Positions 53,166-61,180 of a stretch of DNA of 64,000 bases are shown here, piece by piece. The notes beneath the pieces were generated by a model, which saw only the letters and a list, made by a program, of their open reading frames with translations, was not told the origin of the DNA and made no database searches. A program made the translations under genes and the position numbers. The stretch is from Armatimonadota bacterium (GTDB taxonomy: Bacteria; Armatimonadota; Fimbriimonadia; Fimbriimonadales; Fimbriimonadaceae): positions 325,868 through 389,867 of the forward strand of contig JAFDWX010000008.1 of the NCBI GenBank assembly GCA_018268255.1, given 5' to 3'. The first letter of the stretch is position 1; every line of letters starts with the position of its first letter.

Positions 53166-54185
53166 TTGGCACCGCGAGGATTCGACACCCCGCGCTACGG
53201 GTTCAACTTCCAGTGGTCCACCTCGTGGGAGCCGGGCAAGGTCGGCCAAGAGGCCAACAAGCGCGCGCTCGAGATCATGCGCGAGCATAGCTTCAACTTC
53301 GTGCGCGTGCCATTTGACTACCGGTTCTGGACCCTGGATTCGGTGGATTACTCGTTTGACGAGTCCGTGTTCGAGCCGGTGGACCGGTACCTCGCGGCGT
53401 GCCGTGAATTCGGCCACCACCTCTCGCTGAACATCCACCGCGGACCCGGCTATTGCATCAACTCCAACCACATCGAGCGGCACAACTTGTGGCTCGACGA
53501 GGTGGCCCAAGAGGCGTTCATCCGGCTCTGGACTACCCTCGCCCGCCGATACAAAGGGGTGAGTTCGGCCGAGCTGAGCTTTGACCTCATCAACGAGCCG
53601 CCCGACGTCGGTCAGTATGGGATGACGCGCGATGTCCACCAGGCTCTGATCCGGCGCGTCGTTGCCGAGATTCGCGCGGTTGATCCCGACCGGACGATTG
53701 TCATCGACGGCCTTGCGGGTGGGAACCTCGCGATGCCCGAGCTGAGTGACCTTGGTGTGGTGATGAGCGGTCGAGGCTATCAGCCTATGAGCGTGAGCCA
53801 TTACAAGGCGAGCTGGTGGTCGGGGAGCATCGGCATGACCGAGCCGATCTATCCGGACTGCTTTTATGAGGGTGTTTGGTGGGACCGCGACGCGATTGTC
53901 GCCTACTACGAACCCTGGCGCAAGCTCGAGGAGATGGGCGTCACCGTTCACATCGGCGAGTTTGGCTGCTATGAATTCACGCCCCAAGCGGTGGCTTTGG
54001 CCTGGTTCAAGGACCTCTTCTCCGTGTACCGTGAGTTCGGCTGGGGCTTTGGATTGTGGGAATTTGAGGGGGCATTTGGCATCGCGGGCCACCGCCGACC
54101 GGGAGCGACTTTTGAACCCATGAATGGCATGATGGTCGACCGCGAACTTTTGGAACTCATGAAGGAAGGAATGCTAGGAGCATGA
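53166..54185 (+). CDS. GH5 family glycoside hydrolase (cellulase-like)
   Basis: A 339-residue enzyme without signal peptide from TTG 53166. TIM-barrel motifs are RYGFNFQWSTSWEPGKV, FNFVRVPFDYRFW, acid/base Glu in FDLINEPPDV, and nucleophile Glu in VTVHIGEFGCYE. It resembles small cellulase/exoglucanase or mannanase GH5 members; exact specificity is unclear. No ATG fits the start: TTG at 53136 and 53166 are candidates, and the second has GAGG upstream. The stop overlaps the GH1 start (ATGA). Confidence 0.85.
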   Translation: MAPRGFDTPRYGFNFQWSTSWEPGKVGQEANKRALEIMREHSFNFVRVPFDYRFWTLDSVDYSFDESVFEPVDRYLAACREFGHHLSLNIHRGPGYCINSNHIERHNLWLDEVAQEAFIRLWTTLARRYKGVSSAELSFDLINEPPDVGQYGMTRDVHQALIRRVVAEIRAVDPDRTIVIDGLAGGNLAMPELSDLGVVMSGRGYQPMSVSHYKASWWSGSIGMTEPIYPDCFYEGVWWDRDAIVAYYEPWRKLEEMGVTVHIGEFGCYEFTPQAVALAWFKDLFSVYREFGWGFGLWEFEGAFGIAGHRRPGATFEPMNGMMVDRELLELMKEGMLGA

Positions 54186-55525
54186 TCGTTTTCCCCGAAG
54201 ACTTTGGCTGGGGCGCGGCCACCGCGAGCTATCAGATTGAGGGTGGCGCCGACACGCGTGGTGACTCCGTTTGGGACGCCTTTTGCCGCTGGCCGGGCAA
54301 GACCGCAAACGGTCACGACGGGTCCGTGGCCTGCGATCACGTCCATCGGTTCCGCGAGGACGTCGCCTTGATGAAGGAGATCGGGCTGAATTGCTACAGA
54401 CTGTCGATCTCTTGGCCGCGGGTGATGCCATCGGGGACCGGGCAACCCTCCGAAGAAGGCTTGGCGTTTTATGACGCCCTCTTTGATGCCCTCCTGGAAG
54501 CCGGAGTGACGCCTTGGGTGACACTTTTTCACTGGGATTTGCCGCTCGCGCTGCACCATCAAGGCGGATGGCTCAACCCCGACGCGCCGAAGTGGTTTGA
54601 GGACTATGCCGCCCTCCTTTCCGACCGATTTGGCGACCGCGTTCACCACTGGATGACCTTCAACGAGCCGCAATGCACCCTGGGCCTCGGACACGTGGAC
54701 GGCATCCATGCGCCAGGGCTGAAGCTGAGCTACGAGGAGGTCCTCACCGCGCTGAAGCACCTGCTTCTTGCCCACGGCCGCGCGGCGAAGGTCCTGCGGT
54801 CACGCTCGGGCCAAAAGGTCGGCATTGCACCGGTCAGCAACCTCGCCTATCCCGCCACCGAGTCCGCCGCCGACATCGAGGCCTGCCGGTCGGTTGGTTT
54901 CGACCGCGGCAACGGCATCTGGCCGCAGTGTTTCTATCTCGACCCCATCGTCCATGGCCGATGGCCGGACGAGCAAGTGAGGAAGCTCTTCCCAGCGTTT
55001 GAACCACCGACCGCCGAGGAGATGGCGATCATCCATGGCCCTCTCGACTTCATCGGGCTGAACTACTACCACTCGCAGAAGATGCGCGCAGGCGCGGATG
55101 GCAAGCCTGAGGTGGTCGAACTCCCCGCCGGTCACCCCGAGACCGCGATGGGCTGGCCCGTCGTCCCAGAGGGGCTGTATTGGACGGTCCGGTTCCACCA
55201 CGAGCGGTACGGCCTGCCTTCTGCGATCACCGAAAACGGGATGGCGAACCTCGATTGGGTGCAATCGGATGGCCGGGTCGACGATCCTCAGCGTGTGGAC
55301 TACCTGCGCCTCCACCTGCGGCAGCTCGGACGCGCGTTGAACGAGGGGTTGCCGGTTTGGGCCTACTTCCACTGGTCGCTGATGGACAACTTTGAGTGGG
55401 CCGAGGGCTACCACAAGCGGTTCGGCCTGGTCCACGTGGACTTCCAAACGCAAAAGCGCACGTTGAAATCGAGCGCGAGGGCCTACCAGGAGATCATCCG
55501 GCAGGGCGGCGTCGAGGAAGTCTGA
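54182..55525 (+). CDS. Beta-glucosidase, GH1
   Basis: A 447-residue intracellular beta-glycosidase of usual family length. Features are FGWGAATASYQIEGG, DHVHRFREDVALMKEIGLNCYR, HWDLPLALHHQGGW, the acid/base Glu in MTFNEPQ, the nucleophile Glu in SAITENGMAN, and HWSLMDNFEWAEGYHKRFGL. It hydrolyses beta-linked disaccharides such as cellobiose; beta-mannosides are possible for some members. It is the last gene of the glycosidase run, coupled to the GH5 gene by ATGA. Confidence 0.95.
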   Translation: MIVFPEDFGWGAATASYQIEGGADTRGDSVWDAFCRWPGKTANGHDGSVACDHVHRFREDVALMKEIGLNCYRLSISWPRVMPSGTGQPSEEGLAFYDALFDALLEAGVTPWVTLFHWDLPLALHHQGGWLNPDAPKWFEDYAALLSDRFGDRVHHWMTFNEPQCTLGLGHVDGIHAPGLKLSYEEVLTALKHLLLAHGRAAKVLRSRSGQKVGIAPVSNLAYPATESAADIEACRSVGFDRGNGIWPQCFYLDPIVHGRWPDEQVRKLFPAFEPPTAEEMAIIHGPLDFIGLNYYHSQKMRAGADGKPEVVELPAGHPETAMGWPVVPEGLYWTVRFHHERYGLPSAITENGMANLDWVQSDGRVDDPQRVDYLRLHLRQLGRALNEGLPVWAYFHWSLMDNFEWAEGYHKRFGLVHVDFQTQKRTLKSSARAYQEIIRQGGVEEV

Positions 55526-55560
55526 ATCTTTAGCATTTGATCCCACGTAGTACTTGCGAA

Positions 55561-56325
55561 ATGCTCAACTTTTCGTGGGTTTCAGAGTCTGCCGCCTGGG
55601 CGGGATTGATCTCGTTGACCTTCCTTGAGATTGTTCTCGGGATCGACAACATCATCTTCATCTCGATTCTCGCCGGACGTCTCCCTGCGAACGAACAGGA
55701 CCGTGCGCGCCGGGCCGGCCTTGCCGTTGCCCTTGTCAGCCGCATCCTCCTCATCTTCTCAATTGGGGCGGTAGTGAAGATGAAAACCGCGCTGTTTGAG
55801 TTGCCAATGAGTTTCCTGGCGGAGGAAGCGCGCCGGGTCACCGGCAAGGACCTCGTCCTCTTCTTTGGCGGCCTTTTCCTCATGTACAAGGCGGTGAAGG
55901 AGATTCACCATAAGCTGGAGGGCGAGGAAACCGAGCACGAAGTGAAGGGCAAGGCGAAGCTGGGCGCGATTCTCGCGCAGATCTTTGTGATCGACGTCGT
56001 CTTCTCGCTCGACTCGATTATCACTGCGGTCGGCATGGTGCCCGATGTCTCGGTGATGATCATTGCCGTGCTCGTTTCGGTCGGCGTGATGATGGTCTTC
56101 GCGAAGCCGATCAGCGACTTCGTGAACAAGCATCCTTCGGTCAAGATGCTCGCGCTCGCGTTCTTGATCCTCATCGGCGTGAGCCTGGTGGCGGAGTCGA
56201 TGGCGCAGCCGATCCCGAAGGGCTACATCTACTTTGCGATGGCGTTCTCGGTGGTGGTCGAGATGCTGAATCTGAAGCTGAAGTCGAAGACCCCGCCGGT
56301 CGAACTCCGCGGCCCGGATTTGTAA
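55561..56325 (+). CDS. TerC family integral membrane protein
   Basis: A 254-residue protein with seven or so membrane segments. TerC signatures are TFLEIVLGIDNIIFISILAGRLP and AQIFVIDVVFSLDSIITAVGM, with the conserved acidic residues that coordinate metal. The family is implicated in manganese export or in metalation of secreted proteins, and historically in tellurite resistance; the specific role here is unknown. I use ATG 55561; an in-frame start at 55537 has no merit. It stands between the glycosidase run and the caspase operon. Confidence 0.92.
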   Translation: MLNFSWVSESAAWAGLISLTFLEIVLGIDNIIFISILAGRLPANEQDRARRAGLAVALVSRILLIFSIGAVVKMKTALFELPMSFLAEEARRVTGKDLVLFFGGLFLMYKAVKEIHHKLEGEETEHEVKGKAKLGAILAQIFVIDVVFSLDSIITAVGMVPDVSVMIIAVLVSVGVMMVFAKPISDFVNKHPSVKMLALAFLILIGVSLVAESMAQPIPKGYIYFAMAFSVVVEMLNLKLKSKTPPVELRGPDL

Positions 56326-56367
56326 GGGCAGAAACGAGCTTGCCGTCTCTTGAGTTCCACCTGTAAG

Positions 56368-57372
56368 ATGAAGGGGATGGTGGGTGTCCTTGCCCTTGCT
56401 CTTGGCCAGCTCCTCTCTCAGGATCTTTACGTTGGCTTTGTAAGCTCTTGCAGCAAGACCTTCGTCTTGCGTGACGAAGGTCGGGCGTTCAGCTGCGGTT
56501 CGAACGGGGTATGGCTGCCACTTTGGCTGGGTGACCAAATTGAGGTTTCCGCGGGTGGGGGCGTCGCACTGCTTCTTGGTCACCGACCGCCTTACATTCC
56601 TCGATCCACGACCAAGAGAGTGGAGCTCACGGAGAGTCAGCTTGCGAAAGCGGCGATTGCCGATCGTGCTGAGCGCGAAGGCACGACGCTTTGGATTCCC
56701 AAGGGTAACTCAAAGGGTGTGTCTCTCCCTTATTCAGCCTCAAGCCCCTACACGCCGCTGCCCGGGCGACCTGCACCCCTATGTTGGATCAGCAAGCCAG
56801 GGACGGATCATGTCAAGTTGACTTTGCTTGATGAAGAAAAGAACGTGGTTTGGGGCCCGAAGGTCGTTTCATCTCTCAATGCCTCGATCCTTGTGAACGA
56901 TGCCAAAGAGCGACTTTGCTTCATAGAAGATTCCTCTCTCACTGAGAGAATGATTGGACTTCAGCGTGTGATCGCGGACCATGCTGCCGAGCTGATCGTT
57001 GAGTCGGGAGCGAGCAAATCTTCGCGGATTATCCGAATCAGCGCGATCAGCCGCATGAACAGCGCCAAGAGTCCCTCGGAGATCGGTTCCCCCCTCGAAC
57101 TGATCGAGCAGTTGAGAAAGTTGATCAGATCTTCTGGCCAATTGGTTGGGCTTGAGCCTGTTGGTTTGACCATCCAACTAATGAAGCTCAAGAAACTGGA
57201 AGCCTCAACGATGCTGCGATACGTCCTCCGGGCGATCGGTCAAAGGGCCTCAAGCGATGCTTTGGGCGACTTCACGGAGAAGTTTGCCCAGGATCGACCT
57301 CTGGTGCCCTATTTCCAGCAGCTAAAGTGCCGCCGACTTCTTGCCTTGGGAGATCTGCGTGCCCCGAACTGA
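56368..57372 (+). CDS. Secreted protein, first gene of the CHASE2/caspase operon (FecR-like segment)
   Basis: A 334-residue protein with a short signal (GVLALALGQLLS). The region FSCGSNGVWLPLWLGDQIEVSAGGGVALLLG resembles the beta-strand start of FecR-like domains. Then PAPLCWISKPGTDHVKLTLLDEEKNVVWGP looks like an immunoglobulin-style strand pattern seen in proteins next to CHASE2 or CHAT genes. The last 170 residues are helical (LIEQLRKLIRSSGQLVG). Function unknown. The next gene's GTG start overlaps its end by 14 bases. I take ATG 56368; TTG 56350 and ATG 56377 are alternatives. Confidence 0.65.
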   Translation: MKGMVGVLALALGQLLSQDLYVGFVSSCSKTFVLRDEGRAFSCGSNGVWLPLWLGDQIEVSAGGGVALLLGHRPPYIPRSTTKRVELTESQLAKAAIADRAEREGTTLWIPKGNSKGVSLPYSASSPYTPLPGRPAPLCWISKPGTDHVKLTLLDEEKNVVWGPKVVSSLNASILVNDAKERLCFIEDSSLTERMIGLQRVIADHAAELIVESGASKSSRIIRISAISRMNSAKSPSEIGSPLELIEQLRKLIRSSGQLVGLEPVGLTIQLMKLKKLEASTMLRYVLRAIGQRASSDALGDFTEKFAQDRPLVPYFQQLKCRRLLALGDLRAPN

Positions 57373-58567
57373 TGCCGTGATCAAAAGAATAGGCTCGGTT
57401 CTTGTTCCAGTGTTGATTTCATCCTACATTGAGCATTGCATGGAGCACACAAAGCTACATGACGCTCTTGCTCCCGGAGGCTCCCTCTACACGCAAAGAC
57501 AGCTACAAAGAATCTATGCAGAGCGCCAATCGCCGATCAAGATCGTCGACATCGGCGAGCTGCAGCAGGTCTTTTCAGCGACGCCTCACGGCTTTGAACA
57601 AGAGCAAAGACTTCTCGAAGAGATTGATTCTGCCGCCGAGGCAAAGCCCAGGGCAATCATTCTGGATCTTGACCTATCGAAGGATTCAGACACGGCCTAC
57701 AACGCCAATGATCGCAAGCTCTTCAAGGCTCTGAGCAATATCGCCGAACGGCATCCATCAACGAAGTTCTTTTCTGGCTTCCTTCGAGGAGTCACCAGGG
57801 CGGCAGACCCCTTCGAGGGCCTTCTGACGAATGTGACCTACGGAGTTCCGAGGGAGAGGACAAAGCCAGCTTCATCCGGCTTCGTTGATAGCTACGCACT
57901 TCAACGATGGCTATCAATCCCTGCCACGGGCAACAGGATTGAGGAGCCATTGTTGGTCCCCATGATTGGGCGGACGCTTGGAGTGCAGCAGCCACCTCAA
58001 AAGAGGCTCTTCGTGCTCAGCAGCAGGTTTGTCGACCCAGAAACGCCAGACTCCACGCTGGCGCCGGTCAATTTCGAAATTGCGCCGTGGCTCGAGGCCA
58101 ACGTCATTGCGTTGGGTGAGTCAAAGACCAAGGTTCAGAAGGGCGATATCCTGATTTTTGGAAACTTCAGCCACCCAGACCCGAACGATACGGCTCTGAT
58201 CCCAGGTGTCAATTCTAACTCTGCCACCCTTCTTCTCGGCTCAACCCTACACTCTCACTTGTTCCAGCCTCTTTGGTTCGCCTCCAGCAGTGATGCCTAT
58301 CTCGCGAACGTGATCGTCGGCCTCATCGGATATGTCATCAAAGCGATCCTTGATTTGGGTCTTTCCCTGCTCAAGTTTTTACAAAAGGAAAAGGCCGAAA
58401 TTATTTGTCTGGTCTTGACGTGCGCACTGGTCTTCCTTATAGTGACGGAACTCCTACCAAGGCACCATATCATCGTCACGGGTTTTGTGTCTACCGTACT
58501 CTTTCTCATCGGTGAACACTTCTTCCACAAACTTCTTCACGCCAGCAAGGACCCTTCCCACCCATGA
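57359..58567 (+). CDS. CHASE2-like membrane sensor protein
   Basis: A 402-residue protein. An N-terminal hydrophobic stretch (GSVLVPVLISSYIEH) precedes an extracytoplasmic CHASE2-like domain (PRAIILDLDLSKDSDTAYNANDRKLF, then FSGFLRGVTRAADPF). The C-terminus has three membrane segments (ANVIVGLIGYVIKAILDLGL, IICLVLTCALVFLIVTELL, IIVTGFVSTVLFLIGEHFF). CHASE2 is an extracellular sensory domain; usually a cyclase or kinase follows, but here the protein ends after the last membrane helix, so output must go through a partner. GGGAG is six bases before GTG 57359. The stop overlaps the caspase start (ATGA). Confidence 0.72.
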   Translation: MPRTDAVIKRIGSVLVPVLISSYIEHCMEHTKLHDALAPGGSLYTQRQLQRIYAERQSPIKIVDIGELQQVFSATPHGFEQEQRLLEEIDSAAEAKPRAIILDLDLSKDSDTAYNANDRKLFKALSNIAERHPSTKFFSGFLRGVTRAADPFEGLLTNVTYGVPRERTKPASSGFVDSYALQRWLSIPATGNRIEEPLLVPMIGRTLGVQQPPQKRLFVLSSRFVDPETPDSTLAPVNFEIAPWLEANVIALGESKTKVQKGDILIFGNFSHPDPNDTALIPGVNSNSATLLLGSTLHSHLFQPLWFASSSDAYLANVIVGLIGYVIKAILDLGLSLLKFLQKEKAEIICLVLTCALVFLIVTELLPRHHIIVTGFVSTVLFLIGEHFFHKLLHASKDPSHP

Positions 58568-60969
58568 TTAGCTTAGTCAAACTCTCCGTCGCTCTCCTCG
58601 GGCTTCACTCGGCACAGGTCCAAGTGCCGGACGTGGTTTACAAGGGGATGACCATCTACACTCGTCAGCATGCCTTGTTGATCGGAACTGGTCCAGGCCC
58701 TGCCCGAGGAACTGAAGGATTCATGCAGGATGCCCGCGAATGGCGAAAGGTGCTGACGGAAAGCTATGGGTATCGAGAGTCTGAGGCGACGCTCCTCGAT
58801 GGGGCCGCGGCATCTCGCGCAAACATTGACGCCTGGTTTGAATCAGCAAAGAAGTTCGGCAAGAACGACGCAGTTATCATCGTTGTTTCGGCCCACACTT
58901 CGAAGAATGATAAGGACGAGGCATTCCTTGAGCTGTCGGGTGCCAGCGGTGAGGCAGATCTTTATAGCTACGCCGAGCTCAACCGTAAGCTGGCGCAGAT
59001 ACCCTCGAAGCACGTGGCCATGGTTCTCGATACGTGCTACGCGGCCAAGATTTACGACGGTCTTGGTGCCGTCTTGGTGAAGGGAGGATCAATTCTCTCC
59101 GACGACCTCGTCCGACAGTACGCGGAAAGTGGCGCCCGAATGATTGCAACTTCGACCTCTGCGGGCGACATCTCGCTGTCCGATGGTTCTGCGCTTTCTT
59201 TGTTTTCGGGTGAGTTGCTGGGTTATCTGAAGAACGAAGCAAAGTCGTCCGGGCCCGTCCTGCTTGGCGACGCGGTGGACTTCCTTAGCCGAAGCGGGGG
59301 TCAGCAGGGGCGAGTCGTTTCGTGGAAGGATGCGGGGCTGAATTCTGCTTCCCTGGGTCGCTTCATGCTCTTTTCCTCGGCGACAACCGCTCCCGGGTCC
59401 GCGTCAAATCGACTTTACGTCGACATGGCCGAGCTCCGCCAAATCGGCGAAGAGGTGATAAACCTTGTGGACAGCTCTGATTTGCACAAGAATTTTCTTG
59501 AGTCAAAAGCAAGGCAGGACTTGTTGGCTAGCGTCAGGAAGATCGCTGAGTCCTCTGGAGCATGGCAGGTGCAAGAATACTCGGCGAGGCTTTTTTACGC
59601 TCTTTGTAGCAGCGAAGAGGCACTTCGCTGTGCTGATGCAGCAACGAAACTCGTTCCATCTTCGGGAGAGGCATTGATTGTCAGAGTCGGAACCTACGCC
59701 TACTTAGGAAACTTTGTCAAGGCGCGAGAAGTGCTTGAAGCCTACTTGTCGGTCTTTGGTCGTAATCCGTCTTCCATTCGAGCTGAGCATATTCTCGTGG
59801 ACTACGACCCGAGATATCCCGCGGAAATCTCTCCATGGTACAAATATGCTCGACAGAATCCATCTTGTCAGGCTGTTGCGAGTGAACTATTCAATCATGA
59901 ACTCTCGATTGGAAGATTCAGTTATGCCAATGAGTTGCTAATTTCTCTGAACGTGCGTTTTGGTCTCAGTCTCGACCAAGCGACGGCAATTGCCGCAAGG
60001 GCAGCGAATGTCTTTGGGCTTAGCAAACTTTGCCCAATTCTGCTGGATGCATTGAACTCGAGCGGCGCGACAGCAAGGCAGATCTTCATTGACAAAGTTA
60101 CTCTTCAATTTCTGTCAATGAATCATGAGGCTGTACTCGAGACGGCGATGCCGAAGGGCTCAACGAGAAAGGCCGAAGTATCAATTCTCCTGTTGCAAGC
60201 CGTGGCATTAGCCCGGATGGAGCGATTTAGCGAGATGCACAATAAGCTGCTTCAAGCAGAGAAAGTTGCTTCGGAGGCTCCTAGGGAGATTGATTCGATT
60301 TCGGTCGTGAAAGGTGCCTTTCCCGATTCGGTTTTCAAGTTGATTCGGCTTATTCATCGGTTCGACCCTGAACGATGTCAGCTAGATGCAAAAGCAGACC
60401 CAGATGGATTCGTTCGGGACCAGAGTATTATTGCGGAAGTGGCATTCGACAAGATAATGAGAATTTTCGGAAGAAGTTCTCTTTTTGTCGTGCTTGAACT
60501 TGGGCATTTGCTCAATCGTTCAGTAGGGAAGACCGAAGTAGCAAAGGCTTCCGGTGCTGAATCTGGTGATGTCACTGGAATGATCCTGAAGTCTGCCAGC
60601 CATGACGGTGAACATGCAGGCGCGGTTCGTGTACTAAGATGTCGAGCTAGAATGGCACGGGACAAAGCTCTTTTGATTCAGGCAGAATCTGGACGTTACG
60701 TGCCAACTGAAAAGGAGTCGCTTGAAGCAGATATTGCGGTGATTACCAATCTTGAATTCACCTTATCTTTGCCTCAATTCGTGGACCGATTATCAAGCAT
60801 CCACCGAAGCTTCTTTATCCAGATGCTTGAGCACTACAAAGGGTCCCGGCCAGATGACTACATTTTGATGAGGGTTCTCATCTCGCTCTACAAAGCCGAC
60901 GGTAAGTCTAGGAAGGCTGACGAGACGCTGGCCGAGGCGAAGAGTCGGTGGGACTGGTTCAAGCCCTAA
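58564..60969 (+). CDS. Secreted caspase-like peptidase with helical repeat tail
   Basis: An 801-residue protein. Residues 1-20 look like a signal (LVKLSVALLGLHSAQVQ). Residues about 33-270 are a caspase-fold (C14) domain: HALLIGTGPGPARGTEGFMQD (first strand and p20 start), VIIVVSAHTSKND with catalytic His111, and VAMVLDTCYAAK with catalytic Cys158. SAHTS replaces the usual SGHG, so the loop is variant. The remaining 500 residues are helical with TPR-like pairs (YALCSSEEALRCADAATKLVPSSGEALI). Caspase-like proteins act in stress or death responses; the export signal would put this one outside the cytoplasm. It is translationally coupled to the CHASE2 gene. Confidence 0.75.
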   Translation: MISLVKLSVALLGLHSAQVQVPDVVYKGMTIYTRQHALLIGTGPGPARGTEGFMQDAREWRKVLTESYGYRESEATLLDGAAASRANIDAWFESAKKFGKNDAVIIVVSAHTSKNDKDEAFLELSGASGEADLYSYAELNRKLAQIPSKHVAMVLDTCYAAKIYDGLGAVLVKGGSILSDDLVRQYAESGARMIATSTSAGDISLSDGSALSLFSGELLGYLKNEAKSSGPVLLGDAVDFLSRSGGQQGRVVSWKDAGLNSASLGRFMLFSSATTAPGSASNRLYVDMAELRQIGEEVINLVDSSDLHKNFLESKARQDLLASVRKIAESSGAWQVQEYSARLFYALCSSEEALRCADAATKLVPSSGEALIVRVGTYAYLGNFVKAREVLEAYLSVFGRNPSSIRAEHILVDYDPRYPAEISPWYKYARQNPSCQAVASELFNHELSIGRFSYANELLISLNVRFGLSLDQATAIAARAANVFGLSKLCPILLDALNSSGATARQIFIDKVTLQFLSMNHEAVLETAMPKGSTRKAEVSILLLQAVALARMERFSEMHNKLLQAEKVASEAPREIDSISVVKGAFPDSVFKLIRLIHRFDPERCQLDAKADPDGFVRDQSIIAEVAFDKIMRIFGRSSLFVVLELGHLLNRSVGKTEVAKASGAESGDVTGMILKSASHDGEHAGAVRVLRCRARMARDKALLIQAESGRYVPTEKESLEADIAVITNLEFTLSLPQFVDRLSSIHRSFFIQMLEHYKGSRPDDYILMRVLISLYKADGKSRKADETLAEAKSRWDWFKP

Positions 60970-61080
60970 GCTTGGAAGTTCGACAGGGGGCGCCGGAGGG
61001 CGGAGACGACCGAAGCTCGGCGTGGGTTTGGCCCGGGCGGAGGCGACCCCCATCAAAAACCAAAAGGGCCGGGCAAAAAA

Positions 61081-61154
61081 TGGAGCGGGCGATGAGAATC
61101 GAACTCACGTGGCCAGCTTGGAAGGCTGGAGCTTTACCATTAAGCTACGCCCGC
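61081..61154 (-). tRNA. tRNA-Gly (anticodon TCC)
   Basis: On the minus strand the acceptor GCGGGCG pairs with CGCCCGC, with discriminator T and an encoded CCA. The anticodon stem CCAGC/GCTGG encloses CTTCCAA, giving TCC. The T-arm is GAGTTCGATTCTC. A run of T follows directly after CCA. Confidence 0.97.
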
Positions 61155-61180
61155 TCAGGTGAAAAAGAGTATACCGCCGA

